Of a DNA stretch of 64,000 bases, positions 18,521 to 25,997 are shown one piece after another. The DNA is taken from NCBI RefSeq assembly GCF_002914525.1, contig NZ_LODW01000044.1, positions 62,001 through 126,000 on the forward strand, written 5' to 3'. The notes under the pieces are model-generated. The model was not told the origin of the DNA. It did no database searches and saw only the letters and a program-made list of their open reading frames with translations. This stretch comes from Rhizobium hidalgonense. GTDB lineage: Bacteria > Pseudomonadota > Alphaproteobacteria > Rhizobiales > Rhizobiaceae. The translations under genes and the position numbers were made by a program. Each line of letters begins with the position of its first letter. The stretch's first letter is position 1.

Positions 18521-18549
18521 TGTATAGAGGGAATGTGCCAGCGGGTCAA
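18521..18549 (-). promoter_or_regulatory. Sigma-70-type promoter of rplM-rpsI
   Basis: Read on the minus strand, TTGACC (complement 18544-18549) and TATACA (complement 18521-18526) are separated by exactly 17 bases. This is a strong housekeeping promoter about 125 bases before the rplM start, as expected for ribosomal protein genes. Confidence 0.75.
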
Positions 18550-18711
18550 TATCGACATTCCCGATGCCTTGAAAAAAGAGTAAGCAAAACCAATGAGTTA
18601 TATGTAGGGTATTATATTACCACACATTAGTCGGCTGAAGAGCTGTTACGCTTGACGCTTTTCGCACCTCCTGCCGGGTCTGAAAGAGAGTGCCATGGTC
18701 GGAAGCGGCCG

Positions 18712-19590
18712 CTAAACTTTGAACTCGCGCAGGCATTTTATCATTTCGCGAAGGCCGCGTGTCAGATGTTTGTCGCGGCGCAGAACCATGCCGAGCCGGC
18801 GCGTGAGCTTCGGCTGCAGCGATGATGTCGTCACGAGGCCGGCGCGGTCGCGCTTCAGCGCCAGTCCGGGCAGGATCGACCAGCCGAGCCCGACGGCGAC
18901 CAACTCCTTGATCGCCTCGATGCTGCCGAACTCCATTGCCGGCCGGATCCGCATGTCCGGTGGCGCCAGCCACGCGTCGATTGCCCGCCGCGTGTTGCCA
19001 CCTTCATAAAGCAGCAGTGTCCTGTCCCGCATGAAGGCGGCGTCCGGTCCGCCGTCGGGTATGAGGCTGCCCGCGGGAGCGACGGCCAGCAATTCCTCCT
19101 CGTAGAACGGTTCGATCTCGAAGTTGCGTCCCGGGGCCGGCAGGGCAACGACGGCGATGTCGAGGCTGTTGGCCTCCAGATCGCGTAAGACGTCGTCGGC
19201 ATCGCCGATGCGCACGGTAATTTCGAGGCCGGGCATGGATGTTCTGGCGGCGGCGATGGCCCGAGGAAGCAGATGGATCGATGCCGTGCCGCCGCTGCCG
19301 ATGCGCACGCGGCCGCTGGCGCCATCTCTATAGGGCATCATCGCCTCTTCGGCGGCGGCCGATTCCTGCAGCAGCCGCCTTGCATGCGTAAGCAGGTCGA
19401 GGCCTGCCGCGGTCGGCTGCGCCCGCCGCCCGACGCGCTCGATCAGCCGGACGCCGAGACGCTGTTCGAGTCCCTTGACCTGCAAGCTGACGGCCGGTTG
19501 CGTCAGCCCCTCCTTGTCGGCGGCGGCCGTAAAGCTTCCGAGATCGGCGACGTTGACGAAGGTTGCGAGCTGATCGAGGTTCAATGCCAT
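18712..19590 (-). CDS. LysR-family transcription regulator
   Basis: A 292-residue LysR regulator. The ATG at complement 19588-19590 is supported by AAGGA upstream and by the standard start MALNLDQLATFVNVADLGSF. The N-terminal winged helix-turn-helix includes TAAADKEGLTQPAVSLQVKGLEQRLGVRLIER; the C-terminal two-lobe ligand domain begins about residue 90 (GRVRIGSGGTASIHLLP). The effector is unknown. It is divergent from a DUF1127 gene across 95 bases containing a dyad, so it may control that gene, itself, or the enoyl-CoA hydratase further on. A frame extending upstream (to 19755) is rejected because it runs into the divergent gene. Confidence 0.88.
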   Translation of the reverse strand: MALNLDQLATFVNVADLGSFTAAADKEGLTQPAVSLQVKGLEQRLGVRLIERVGRRAQPTAAGLDLLTHARRLLQESAAAEEAMMPYRDGASGRVRIGSGGTASIHLLPRAIAAARTSMPGLEITVRIGDADDVLRDLEANSLDIAVVALPAPGRNFEIEPFYEEELLAVAPAGSLIPDGGPDAAFMRDRTLLLYEGGNTRRAIDAWLAPPDMRIRPAMEFGSIEAIKELVAVGLGWSILPGLALKRDRAGLVTTSSLQPKLTRRLGMVLRRDKHLTRGLREMIKCLREFKV

Positions 19591-19602
19591 ACCAAAGGAT
19601 TC

Positions 19603-19628
19603 CTTATGCTTGCTATAATATCCATAAG
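19603..19628. promoter_or_regulatory. Possible LysR operator with embedded -10-like sequence
   Basis: The inverted repeat CTTATG (19603-19608) / CATAAG (19623-19628) frames TATAATAT in the short space between the divergent LysR and DUF1127 genes. Position and dyad symmetry fit a LysR-type operator overlapping a promoter. The half-sites are short, so this is tentative. Confidence 0.4.
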
Positions 19629-19685
19629 CTTCCTTAGCGGCGTTCTCCAGCGCATCTTTCATTCCGTCGAAGAAAGGAAGACGAG

Positions 19686-19913
19686 ATGACTTTGGTGAGC
19701 GAGAGACTCGAAACGCCGCGCGATACAGATCGATCGAAAATGCGCCGGACGGCACGCTGGGGCCGGTGGCTGCTGGCGGCTGTCGGGCATCGCCTGGAAA
19801 AACGCCGCAGTCGCCGCACTTTGTGCGAACTCACCGACGACGAGCTTCGCGATGTCGGCCTGACCCGTGCGCAGGCGAGGGCAGAGACAGCGAAGTCCTG
19901 GTTTTGGTCGTGA
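19686..19913 (+). CDS. DUF1127 small basic protein
   Basis: A 75-residue protein with a basic amphipathic middle (RWGRWLLAAVGHRLEKRRSRRT) and the conserved C-terminal DUF1127 motif LCELTDDELRDVGLTRAQARAE. DUF1127 proteins are small and abundant in alphaproteobacteria; some bind RNA and affect small-RNA turnover or phosphate and carbon metabolism (recall, related but not identical proteins). The start ATG follows GGAAGACGAG. It is divergent from the LysR gene and 97 bases upstream of the enoyl-CoA hydratase. Confidence 0.82.
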   Translation: MTLVSERLETPRDTDRSKMRRTARWGRWLLAAVGHRLEKRRSRRTLCELTDDELRDVGLTRAQARAETAKSWFWS

Positions 19914-20010
19914 CGGCTCCGACCTGTGCGGAAAGCGCGGATCCCGCTCGAAATTGCCGCCGCCTTGTGGCAATACCTCCGTCTGGAAATCGAGCGCAGG
20001 GAGCAGCATC

Positions 20011-20835
20011 ATGGCCGAAATCGTATCCTTCCCGGACGCAGGCAAGGCGGAAGCGCTGCTGGTCCGCTCTTTGCGGGACGGGGTGTTGCGGCTCCTGCTC
20101 AACAACCCGCCGGCCAATGCACTCTCTATCGCGCTTCTCGAAGCGCTGACGTCCGAGCTCGACAAGGCCGGATCGGACGCCGATGTCCGCGTCGTCGTCA
20201 TCGCCTCGACCGGCAATGTCTTTTCCGCCGGCCATGATCTCAAGGAACTCACCGCCCATCGCGCAGATGAAGATCAGGGCGCCGCTTTCTTCGAGAGGGC
20301 CTTCCGGCTCTGCGCCGATCTGATGCTGAAGATTGCGCATCTGCCGAAGCCGGTCATCGCCGAGGTCGATGGGCTGGCGACGGCGGCCGGCTGCCAGCTC
20401 GTTGCCTCCTGCGATCTGGCGATCTGCACGGACACGTCGACATTCTGCACGCCGGGCGTCAACATCGGCCTGTTCTGCTCGACGCCGATGGTGGCCGTTA
20501 CCCGGGCCGCGCATCGCAAGCAGGCGATGGAGATGCTTTTGACCGGCGAGACGATCGACGCCTCCACCGCCAAGGATTTCGGACTCGTCAATCGTATCGT
20601 GCCGAAGCAGTATCTGGCTCAGGTGGTTTCCAAATATGCCGGAGTGATCGCCAGCAAATCGCCGCTGATCCTGAAGATCGGCAAGGAAGCCTTCTACCGC
20701 CAGCTCGAACTGCCGGTGGAGGCGGCCTATGATTATGCCGCCAAGGTGATGGTCGACAACATGCTGACGCAGGATGCGGAGCAGGGGATCGGCGCCTTCC
20801 TCGGCAAGCGCAAGCCGGAATGGAAAGGTGAGTGA
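20011..20835 (+). CDS. Enoyl-CoA hydratase/isomerase family protein
   Basis: Crotonase-fold enzyme, 274 residues, starting at ATG 20011 after CAGGGAGC. It hydrates or isomerises acyl-CoA thioesters in fatty-acid or amino-acid breakdown. Oxyanion-hole segments are visible: FSAGHDLKELTAHR and AEVDGLATAAGCQLVASCDLAI. The active-site position after TFCTPGVNIGLFCSTPM lacks the usual second glutamate of true enoyl-CoA hydratase, as in ECHDC3-like proteins, so the exact reaction is uncertain. Its stop abuts the stop of the convergent transporter gene with no spacer. Confidence 0.82.
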   Translation: MAEIVSFPDAGKAEALLVRSLRDGVLRLLLNNPPANALSIALLEALTSELDKAGSDADVRVVVIASTGNVFSAGHDLKELTAHRADEDQGAAFFERAFRLCADLMLKIAHLPKPVIAEVDGLATAAGCQLVASCDLAICTDTSTFCTPGVNIGLFCSTPMVAVTRAAHRKQAMEMLLTGETIDASTAKDFGLVNRIVPKQYLAQVVSKYAGVIASKSPLILKIGKEAFYRQLELPVEAAYDYAAKVMVDNMLTQDAEQGIGAFLGKRKPEWKGE

Positions 20836-21672
20836 CTAGGCCAGTTTCAGAACAAGGCCACCGATTGCGATGACGACGCCGGCGACGTAACGCCAGACGC
20901 TGGCCTTTTCCTTGAAGACGGTGATCGAGATCACCAGCGCAAACAGGATCGCGGTTTCGCGCAGGGCCGCGACGGTCGCGACCGGGGCTTTTGTCATCGC
21001 CCAAAGCGCCAGCCCGTAGGAAGCGATCGAGCCGGCGCCGCCGATGAGGCCGCGCCACCAGTTGCGGCGGACGTGATGCGCCACAGCGAAAGCGCCGCGC
21101 TGGGAGGCTGCCCAGGAAAACAGCAGCACCGGCGGCAGCAGCGACATCCACAATGTGTAGGAAATCGCATTGCCGGAAAGGCGTGCGCCGACGCCGTCGA
21201 CATAGGTATAGCTGGCGATGACGCAGGCATTGGCAAGCGAGAGCAGCACGGCGCGGCTGCTGCCGCGCCGCGCCTCCAGTGCCAATGTCAGGACGCCGGC
21301 ACAGATCGTCATCGTGCCGGCGAGAGCGCCGGCGGAAAGATCTTCCTTCAGAATGAAGCCGCTTGTCGCGGCGATCAGCAGCGGCGCGCAGCCGCGCATC
21401 AGCGGATAGACGAGGCCGATATCGCCGGCCCGGTAGGCAGCGGCGACCAGTTGGAAATAGGCGAACTGCAGAATGGCCGAGACGCCGATGAACGGCCAGG
21501 ACGCGCTGTGCGGCAACGGCAGAAATGCCAGGAACGGCAGCGCTGAAACCGCGCCGCCGGCCGAGATTAGCGCCGCATCGAGGGATTTGTCGCTGCCGGC
21601 CTTGACGATGGCGTTCCATGTCGCATGCAGCAATGCGCCGAAGAGAACGAGCAGGATGACGTCGAGTGGCAA
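20836..21672 (-). CDS. EamA/DMT family transporter
   Basis: About 278 residues with ten hydrophobic helices in two EamA repeats, an inner-membrane metabolite exporter or importer with unknown substrate. Signatures are LLHATWNAIVKAGSDKSLD at the N-terminus and AALRETAILFALVISITVFKE near the C-terminus. The start is uncertain: I take a TTG at complement 21670-21672 (MPLDVILLVLFGALLHA); another TTG at 21727-21729 would add 19 residues, and there is no ATG or strong ribosome site at either. It converges on the enoyl-CoA hydratase gene. Confidence 0.75.
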   Translation of the reverse strand: MPLDVILLVLFGALLHATWNAIVKAGSDKSLDAALISAGGAVSALPFLAFLPLPHSASWPFIGVSAILQFAYFQLVAAAYRAGDIGLVYPLMRGCAPLLIAATSGFILKEDLSAGALAGTMTICAGVLTLALEARRGSSRAVLLSLANACVIASYTYVDGVGARLSGNAISYTLWMSLLPPVLLFSWAASQRGAFAVAHHVRRNWWRGLIGGAGSIASYGLALWAMTKAPVATVAALRETAILFALVISITVFKEKASVWRYVAGVVIAIGGLVLKLA

Positions 21673-21729
21673 GGGAGTAATCCGCAAACAGGTGGGGAGG
21701 AGAAATCGCTTCGCCCCTGGACGGGGCAA

Positions 21730-22148
21730 ACTCTCGAAAAGACAACTGGCATTTGCACGAAAATGAACGGGAGGCGGTCCCGAATGCGTTCATATGTGGA
21801 ATACCATCCTTTCAATATCAGGACAATGTTGGGTCACCGCAGCAATTTTTACGTGCGCGCGATATGCGTTCAATCCGCGCGACACTTTCAACTATGAGAT
21901 GTTTCTAATTTACGTGAGAACGAGAAGGGGTTTTATCGTGAACGAAACAAGAAAATGCCTGCGGGAATTCAGAAGTGGATTATTCTATGATGCTGAAATA
22001 TAGATATTATTCTATAACTTTGACATAGAGGAAAACCAAAGCCACTGGTTGTGTTATCTCTAATAAATCGCAGCGCGCGATTGAGTTCGAGCCTCCCGCA
22101 ACTGCGAATGACGTCGCAGCTCGTCATCCCGTGCGATGTTGAAAAATA
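21730..22148. other. Intergenic region, more A/T-rich than its surroundings
   Basis: No convincing gene. The stretch from about 21880 to 22080 is noticeably richer in A and T than the flanks. A perfect short dyad, CTGCGA/TCGCAG around 22100-22117, could end the transcript of the small exported protein to its right. Short open frames here have no family resemblance or ribosome sites. Confidence 0.4.
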
Positions 22149-22472
22149 TCAGAGCTGATAGTGCGGAACGAACAGCATCCCGTCAAGGTTGTCTATGTTC
22201 TGGCAATTCAGAACGGGGCAGCGCGGATCGTCTTTCGAGGGGATATGGGTCCACTCCGCATAATCGGTCGCATCGCAATAATGGCTGTTGCGGACATAGC
22301 GATCGTAAAGCGGCAAGCCACGGGGCGACTGATAACGGAAGATCACGGCACCCTGATTGTGAATGGCGGCGCGCACGCTGGCGCAGTTCATGCTCAGCGG
22401 ATTATAGCGCGAGATCGCCAGCGCCGGCGAGGCGGCGAGCACGAAGATGAGGGCAAGAGCGATTTTTTTCAT
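22149..22472 (-). CDS. Small exported protein of unknown function
   Basis: A 107-residue product starting MKKIALALIFVLAASPALAIS, a clear Sec signal peptide with cleavage after ALA. The ATG is preceded by GAGGATGATTCG. The mature part has several Cys (NCASVRAAIHNQGAVIF, SHYCDATDY, DPRCPVLNCQNID), which suggests disulfides in the periplasm. It resembles uncharacterised rhizobial periplasmic proteins; I do not assign a function. It is divergent from the CoA-binding protein gene. Confidence 0.75.
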   Translation of the reverse strand: MKKIALALIFVLAASPALAISRYNPLSMNCASVRAAIHNQGAVIFRYQSPRGLPLYDRYVRNSHYCDATDYAEWTHIPSKDDPRCPVLNCQNIDNLDGMLFVPHYQL

Positions 22473-22589
22473 CGAATCATCCTCAGAGAGTGTCCAATCA
22501 TATATACGGAAAAGCCACGCCGCCGGTTTCACGGAAAAGCAAAAAACTGCGCGCCGTACCGGAGGGCTTTCGGGAATGGAGGAGCAACC

Positions 22590-23018
22590 ATGAACCACGA
22601 CGCCTATACGGACGATTATCTCGCCGGAATCCTGCATTCCGTAAAGACCATCGCGCTGACCGGCGCGTCGCCAAATCCGGCGCGGCCGAGCAACGGCGTC
22701 ATGGGTTATCTGCTGTCGCGCGGCTACGAGGTCATTCCCGTCAATCCGGGGCAGGCGGGCAAACAGATCCAGGGCCGCACCGTCTATGCCCGGCTCGCCG
22801 ACGTTCCCGTGCCGATCGACATGGTCGACGTCTTCCGCGCCGCCGAATATTTGGATGGGGTGGTCGAGGACGCGCTGGCGCTGAGGCAGCTGCCGCAGGT
22901 CATCTGGGCCCAGCTTGGCGTCCGGGACGATGCCGCTGCCGCAAAGGCGGAGGCCGCCGGCATCAAGGTGGTGATGAACCGCTGCCCGGCGATCGAGTAC
23001 CCCCGTCTCATTGCCTGA
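22590..23018 (+). CDS. CoA-binding domain protein (YccU-like)
   Basis: A 142-residue single-domain Rossmann protein of the CoA_binding_2 family. ATG 22590 follows ATGGAGGAGC. Features: VKTIALTGASPNPARPSNGVMGYLLSRGYEVIPVNPG (nucleotide-binding N-terminal half), PIDMVDVFRAAEYL and VIWAQLGVRDDAA, ending with VVMNRCPAIEYPRL. The family is related to succinyl-CoA synthetase alpha subunits, and its cellular role is unclear. It lies 117 bases upstream of metY on the same strand and may be read together with it. Confidence 0.85.
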   Translation: MNHDAYTDDYLAGILHSVKTIALTGASPNPARPSNGVMGYLLSRGYEVIPVNPGQAGKQIQGRTVYARLADVPVPIDMVDVFRAAEYLDGVVEDALALRQLPQVIWAQLGVRDDAAAAKAEAAGIKVVMNRCPAIEYPRLIA

Positions 23019-23135
23019 GTTGCGGTTCGCTGAGACGGATTTTCCACGGAACGCCCATGGGTTGAAACGGATCGCAATTAACTTTCATCGGCGACAGGCT
23101 ATGATCCTGCCCGACAGCAATAACTGGAGGACGAC

Positions 23136-24419
23136 ATGGCCAAGAACGATCCGGGATTCAACACGTTGGCGATCCATGCCGGCGCCCAGCCCGACCCGGC
23201 AACCGGCGCGCGGGTCACGCCGATCTATCAGACGACCGCTTTCGTCTTCGATGATTCCGATCATGCCGCCGCCCTCTTCGGCCTGCAGGCCTTCGGCAAC
23301 ATCTACAGCCGCATCATGAACCCGACCCAGGCCGTGCTTGAGGAGCGCGTCGCAGCGCTCGAAGGCGGCACCGCGGCGCTTGCCGTCGCCTCTGGCCATG
23401 CGGCGCAGATGATCGTCTTCCACACCATCATGCGCCCCGGCGAGAATTTCATCGCTGCCCGCAGACTCTACGGCGGCTCGATCAACCAGTTCGGCCATGC
23501 CTTCGAGAATTTCGGCTGGCAGGTGCGCTGGGCCGATTCTGCCGATCCGGCAAGCTTCGAAAGCCAAATCGACGACAAGACGCGCGGCATCTTCATCGAG
23601 AGCCTCGCCAATCCCGGCGGCACTTTCGTCGATATCGCCGCCATCGCCGATGTCGCCCATCGCAACGGCCTGCCGCTGATCGTCGACAATACCATGGCAA
23701 CCCCCTATCTCATCCGTCCGATCGAGCATGGCGCCGATATCGTCGTGCATTCGCTGACAAAGTTTCTCGGCGGCCACGGCAATTCCATGGGCGGCCTCAT
23801 CGTCGATGGTGGCACCTTCGACTGGTCGAGATCCGGCAATTATCCGATGCTGTCGAGCCCGCGGCCGGAATATAACGGCATGGTCCTGCATGCGACCTTC
23901 GGCAATTTCGCCTTTGCGATCGCGGCCCGCGTGCTCGGCCTGCGCGATCTCGGCCCGGCGATCTCGCCCTTCAACGCCTTCCTCATCCTGACCGGCATCG
24001 AGACCCTGCCGCTGCGGATGCAGCGCCACAGCGACAATGCGATCGCCGTGGCAAAATGGCTGAAGGCGCACAGCAAGATCGCCTGGGTGAATTATGCCGG
24101 CCTTGACGACGATCCGAACCACACCCTGCAGCAGCGCTACTCACCCAAGGGCGCAGGCTCCGTCTTCACCTTCGGCGTCAACGGCGGCTACGTGGCGGGC
24201 AAGACGCTGGTTGAGGGGCTGGAGCTCTTCTCCCATCTTGCCAATATCGGCGACACCCGCTCGCTCGTCATTCATCCGGCCTCGACGACACACCGGCAGC
24301 TGACCGACGACCAGAAGACCGCCGCCGGCGCCGGCCCCGACGTGGTCCGCCTTTCCGTCGGCATCGAGGACGTCAAGGACATCATCGCCGATCTCGAACA
24401 AGCGCTCTCGAAGATCTGA
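23136..24419 (+). CDS. metY: O-acetylhomoserine sulfhydrylase (aminocarboxypropyltransferase)
   Basis: PLP enzyme that makes homocysteine from O-acetylhomoserine and sulfide, in direct sulfhydrylation for methionine. The 427 residues match the long MetY type. The ATG follows TGGAGGACGAC. Signatures: [61 protein letters not shown] and the PLP-lysine motif [16 protein letters not shown] (K209). I looked for a SAM-type riboswitch in the 117-base leader and saw none. A related MetZ-type enzyme using O-succinylhomoserine is shorter, which favours MetY. Confidence 0.9.
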   Translation: MAKNDPGFNTLAIHAGAQPDPATGARVTPIYQTTAFVFDDSDHAAALFGLQAFGNIYSRIMNPTQAVLEERVAALEGGTAALAVASGHAAQMIVFHTIMRPGENFIAARRLYGGSINQFGHAFENFGWQVRWADSADPASFESQIDDKTRGIFIESLANPGGTFVDIAAIADVAHRNGLPLIVDNTMATPYLIRPIEHGADIVVHSLTKFLGGHGNSMGGLIVDGGTFDWSRSGNYPMLSSPRPEYNGMVLHATFGNFAFAIAARVLGLRDLGPAISPFNAFLILTGIETLPLRMQRHSDNAIAVAKWLKAHSKIAWVNYAGLDDDPNHTLQQRYSPKGAGSVFTFGVNGGYVAGKTLVEGLELFSHLANIGDTRSLVIHPASTTHRQLTDDQKTAAGAGPDVVRLSVGIEDVKDIIADLEQALSKI

Positions 24420-24522
24420 ATGGTCGATTCACGAGTGTGAGATGGGCTCGGTGGATATCGTGGCGTCGTCAACTTTCTCTATTTTTCCGTCAATTTAATC
24501 ATGACGGCCAAGGGTATCGCCA

Positions 24523-25257
24523 ATGGGGTGGGAAGCGCTCGGGCATTGGGGTGAAGACGCGGTTCGCATCGAACCACTTACCGGCGGAGTTGCGAACGAC
24601 GTTTGGAGCGTTCGCATCCACGGGCGGGTCGCGGTCGGTCGTCTCGGCTCCAGGGCGAATGCTGATCTCGCATGGGAAGCCGAGCTACTCCAACATCTCG
24701 ACCGAGAAGGTATGACCGTTCCAGTGCCGATCCCGACGACTGACGGCCGGCTGTTCGTGGACGGTCTGGTGGTGATGAAATACATGGAAGGTGGACTGCC
24801 CGAAACGGGGGCCGACTGGCGTCGCGTGGCCGACACGCTCCGCGAGCTGCATCGGTTGACGCAGGGATGGCCGCAGCGGCCAGGCTGGCGATCATCGACC
24901 GATCTGCTGCATGCCGAAACCGGAACGAGGATCAACCTTACCGCGATGCCGCCTGAGGGCGTTATTCGATGTCGAGCAGCGTGGGCGCGGTTGATCGGGC
25001 GTCAGACATGCGTTGTTCACGGCAATCCAAACAACCCCGGCAATATCCGCATGACCGCGGATCGGGTCGCGTTGATCGACTGGGATGAGGCACACGTCGA
25101 CGTCCCCGACCTTGACCTAGTACTGCCTGACAACGCTGCCGGTCTCGACGACAGCGCGTTTGATATCGCCGCGCAAGCGTCGGCGGCATGGGAAGCGGCC
25201 GTCTGCTGGCAGGACGAGTACTCAGTCAGGCGGCTTGCCGAAGTTCGAGCGATCTGA
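24523..25257 (+). CDS. Aminoglycoside phosphotransferase-like kinase with altered catalytic Asp
   Basis: A 244-residue APH-fold protein. The N-terminal lobe has IEPLTGGVANDVWSVRI and the nucleotide-site region RVAVGRLGS; the C-terminal lobe has the Brenner-type motif CVVHGNPNNPGNIRMT and the metal site ALIDWDEAHVDVPDLDL. The usual HGD is HGN here (codon AAT, N168), so the catalytic base Asp is replaced. The metal-binding Asp in IDWDEA remains. Family members phosphorylate small alcohols, antibiotics or sugars; the substrate is unknown and activity may be lost or changed. ATG 24523 follows AAGGGTATC. Confidence 0.72.
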   Translation: MGWEALGHWGEDAVRIEPLTGGVANDVWSVRIHGRVAVGRLGSRANADLAWEAELLQHLDREGMTVPVPIPTTDGRLFVDGLVVMKYMEGGLPETGADWRRVADTLRELHRLTQGWPQRPGWRSSTDLLHAETGTRINLTAMPPEGVIRCRAAWARLIGRQTCVVHGNPNNPGNIRMTADRVALIDWDEAHVDVPDLDLVLPDNAAGLDDSAFDIAAQASAAWEAAVCWQDEYSVRRLAEVRAI

Positions 25258-25468
25258 GCAGTTTCGGCAGATCAACGGGCCGTATCCATACGGGAACCTC
25301 CGGCTACCGCATTGGCGCCATTTGCCGTCGGGGAGGCGTCTGAGACACGGGTTCTGGTATCGGGCATCAAATTGAATAAGGAAGGCAGATGCAAGGGCTC
25401 CAAAAATTTAACGAAATCAAACGCGCATGCCCAAAACGTCTATTGCGAACGTCAATTCAGAGAGGTCT

Positions 25469-25822
25469 ATGACGACCATGACAAATTTCATCACCTTCCG
25501 CATCGATGGCATCGAACCGGAGGTCGGCGCCCCGGAGCCTGTCCGGATCATCTCCGGCGATCCGCAATTCCGCACCTGGAATCTGGAGGAGGCCGAAGGC
25601 GGGCTCTATTCCGGCATCTGGGAGGCGACGCCGGGCAAGTGGCGGATCGTTTACGAGGAATGGGAATATTTCAGTCTGCTATCCGGCTATTCGATCGTCA
25701 CCGAGGACGGCGGCAAGCCGGTTCATCTGAAGGCGGGCGACCGGATGATCTTGAGACCCGGCTTCAAGGGAACGTGGGAAGTGGTTGAAACGACTCGCAA
25801 GGACTATGTGATCAAAGTTTAA
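25469..25822 (+). CDS. Cupin-domain protein (Cupin_3/DUF861-like)
   Basis: A 117-residue single-domain beta-barrel protein. The start ATG 25469 has AGAGAGG just upstream, giving MTTMTNFITFRIDG. The cupin core shows GGLYSGIWEATPGKWRIVYEEWEYFSLLSGYS and LKAGDRMILRPGFKGTWEVVE, the pattern of the (S)-ureidoglycine aminohydrolase/EutQ-like cupins without the usual metal histidines. The function is unknown. It is followed immediately by a hairpin. Confidence 0.8.
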   Translation: MTTMTNFITFRIDGIEPEVGAPEPVRIISGDPQFRTWNLEEAEGGLYSGIWEATPGKWRIVYEEWEYFSLLSGYSIVTEDGGKPVHLKAGDRMILRPGFKGTWEVVETTRKDYVIKV

Positions 25823-25823
25823 G

Positions 25824-25845
25824 CAGCGCCGGCAAACCGGCGCTG
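25824..25845 (+). terminator. Perfect 9-bp hairpin after the cupin gene
   Basis: CAGCGCCGG (25824-25832) and CCGGCGCTG (25837-25845) with a CAAA loop start two bases after the cupin stop codon. The stem is strong but lacks a T-run, so it may be a weak or Rho-assisted terminator. Confidence 0.5.
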
Positions 25846-25997
25846 ACGATGGCGGACCTGTCCCGATTTGCGGCGATGACGGCCTGTCTTTCGACGAATG
25901 GCTGCGCCTCTTTCCCAGATGGATGGCTTTTAACCAATCCCGTTAATCGGACTTACATCGTCAAAATGCTATATCTCTTCTGCAGCGCATTGCGGAC

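Noticed and set aside
23019-23135. SAM-type riboswitch in front of metY
   Set aside because: I looked for the SAM-II core expected before methionine genes in alphaproteobacteria; the leader lacks its conserved blocks.
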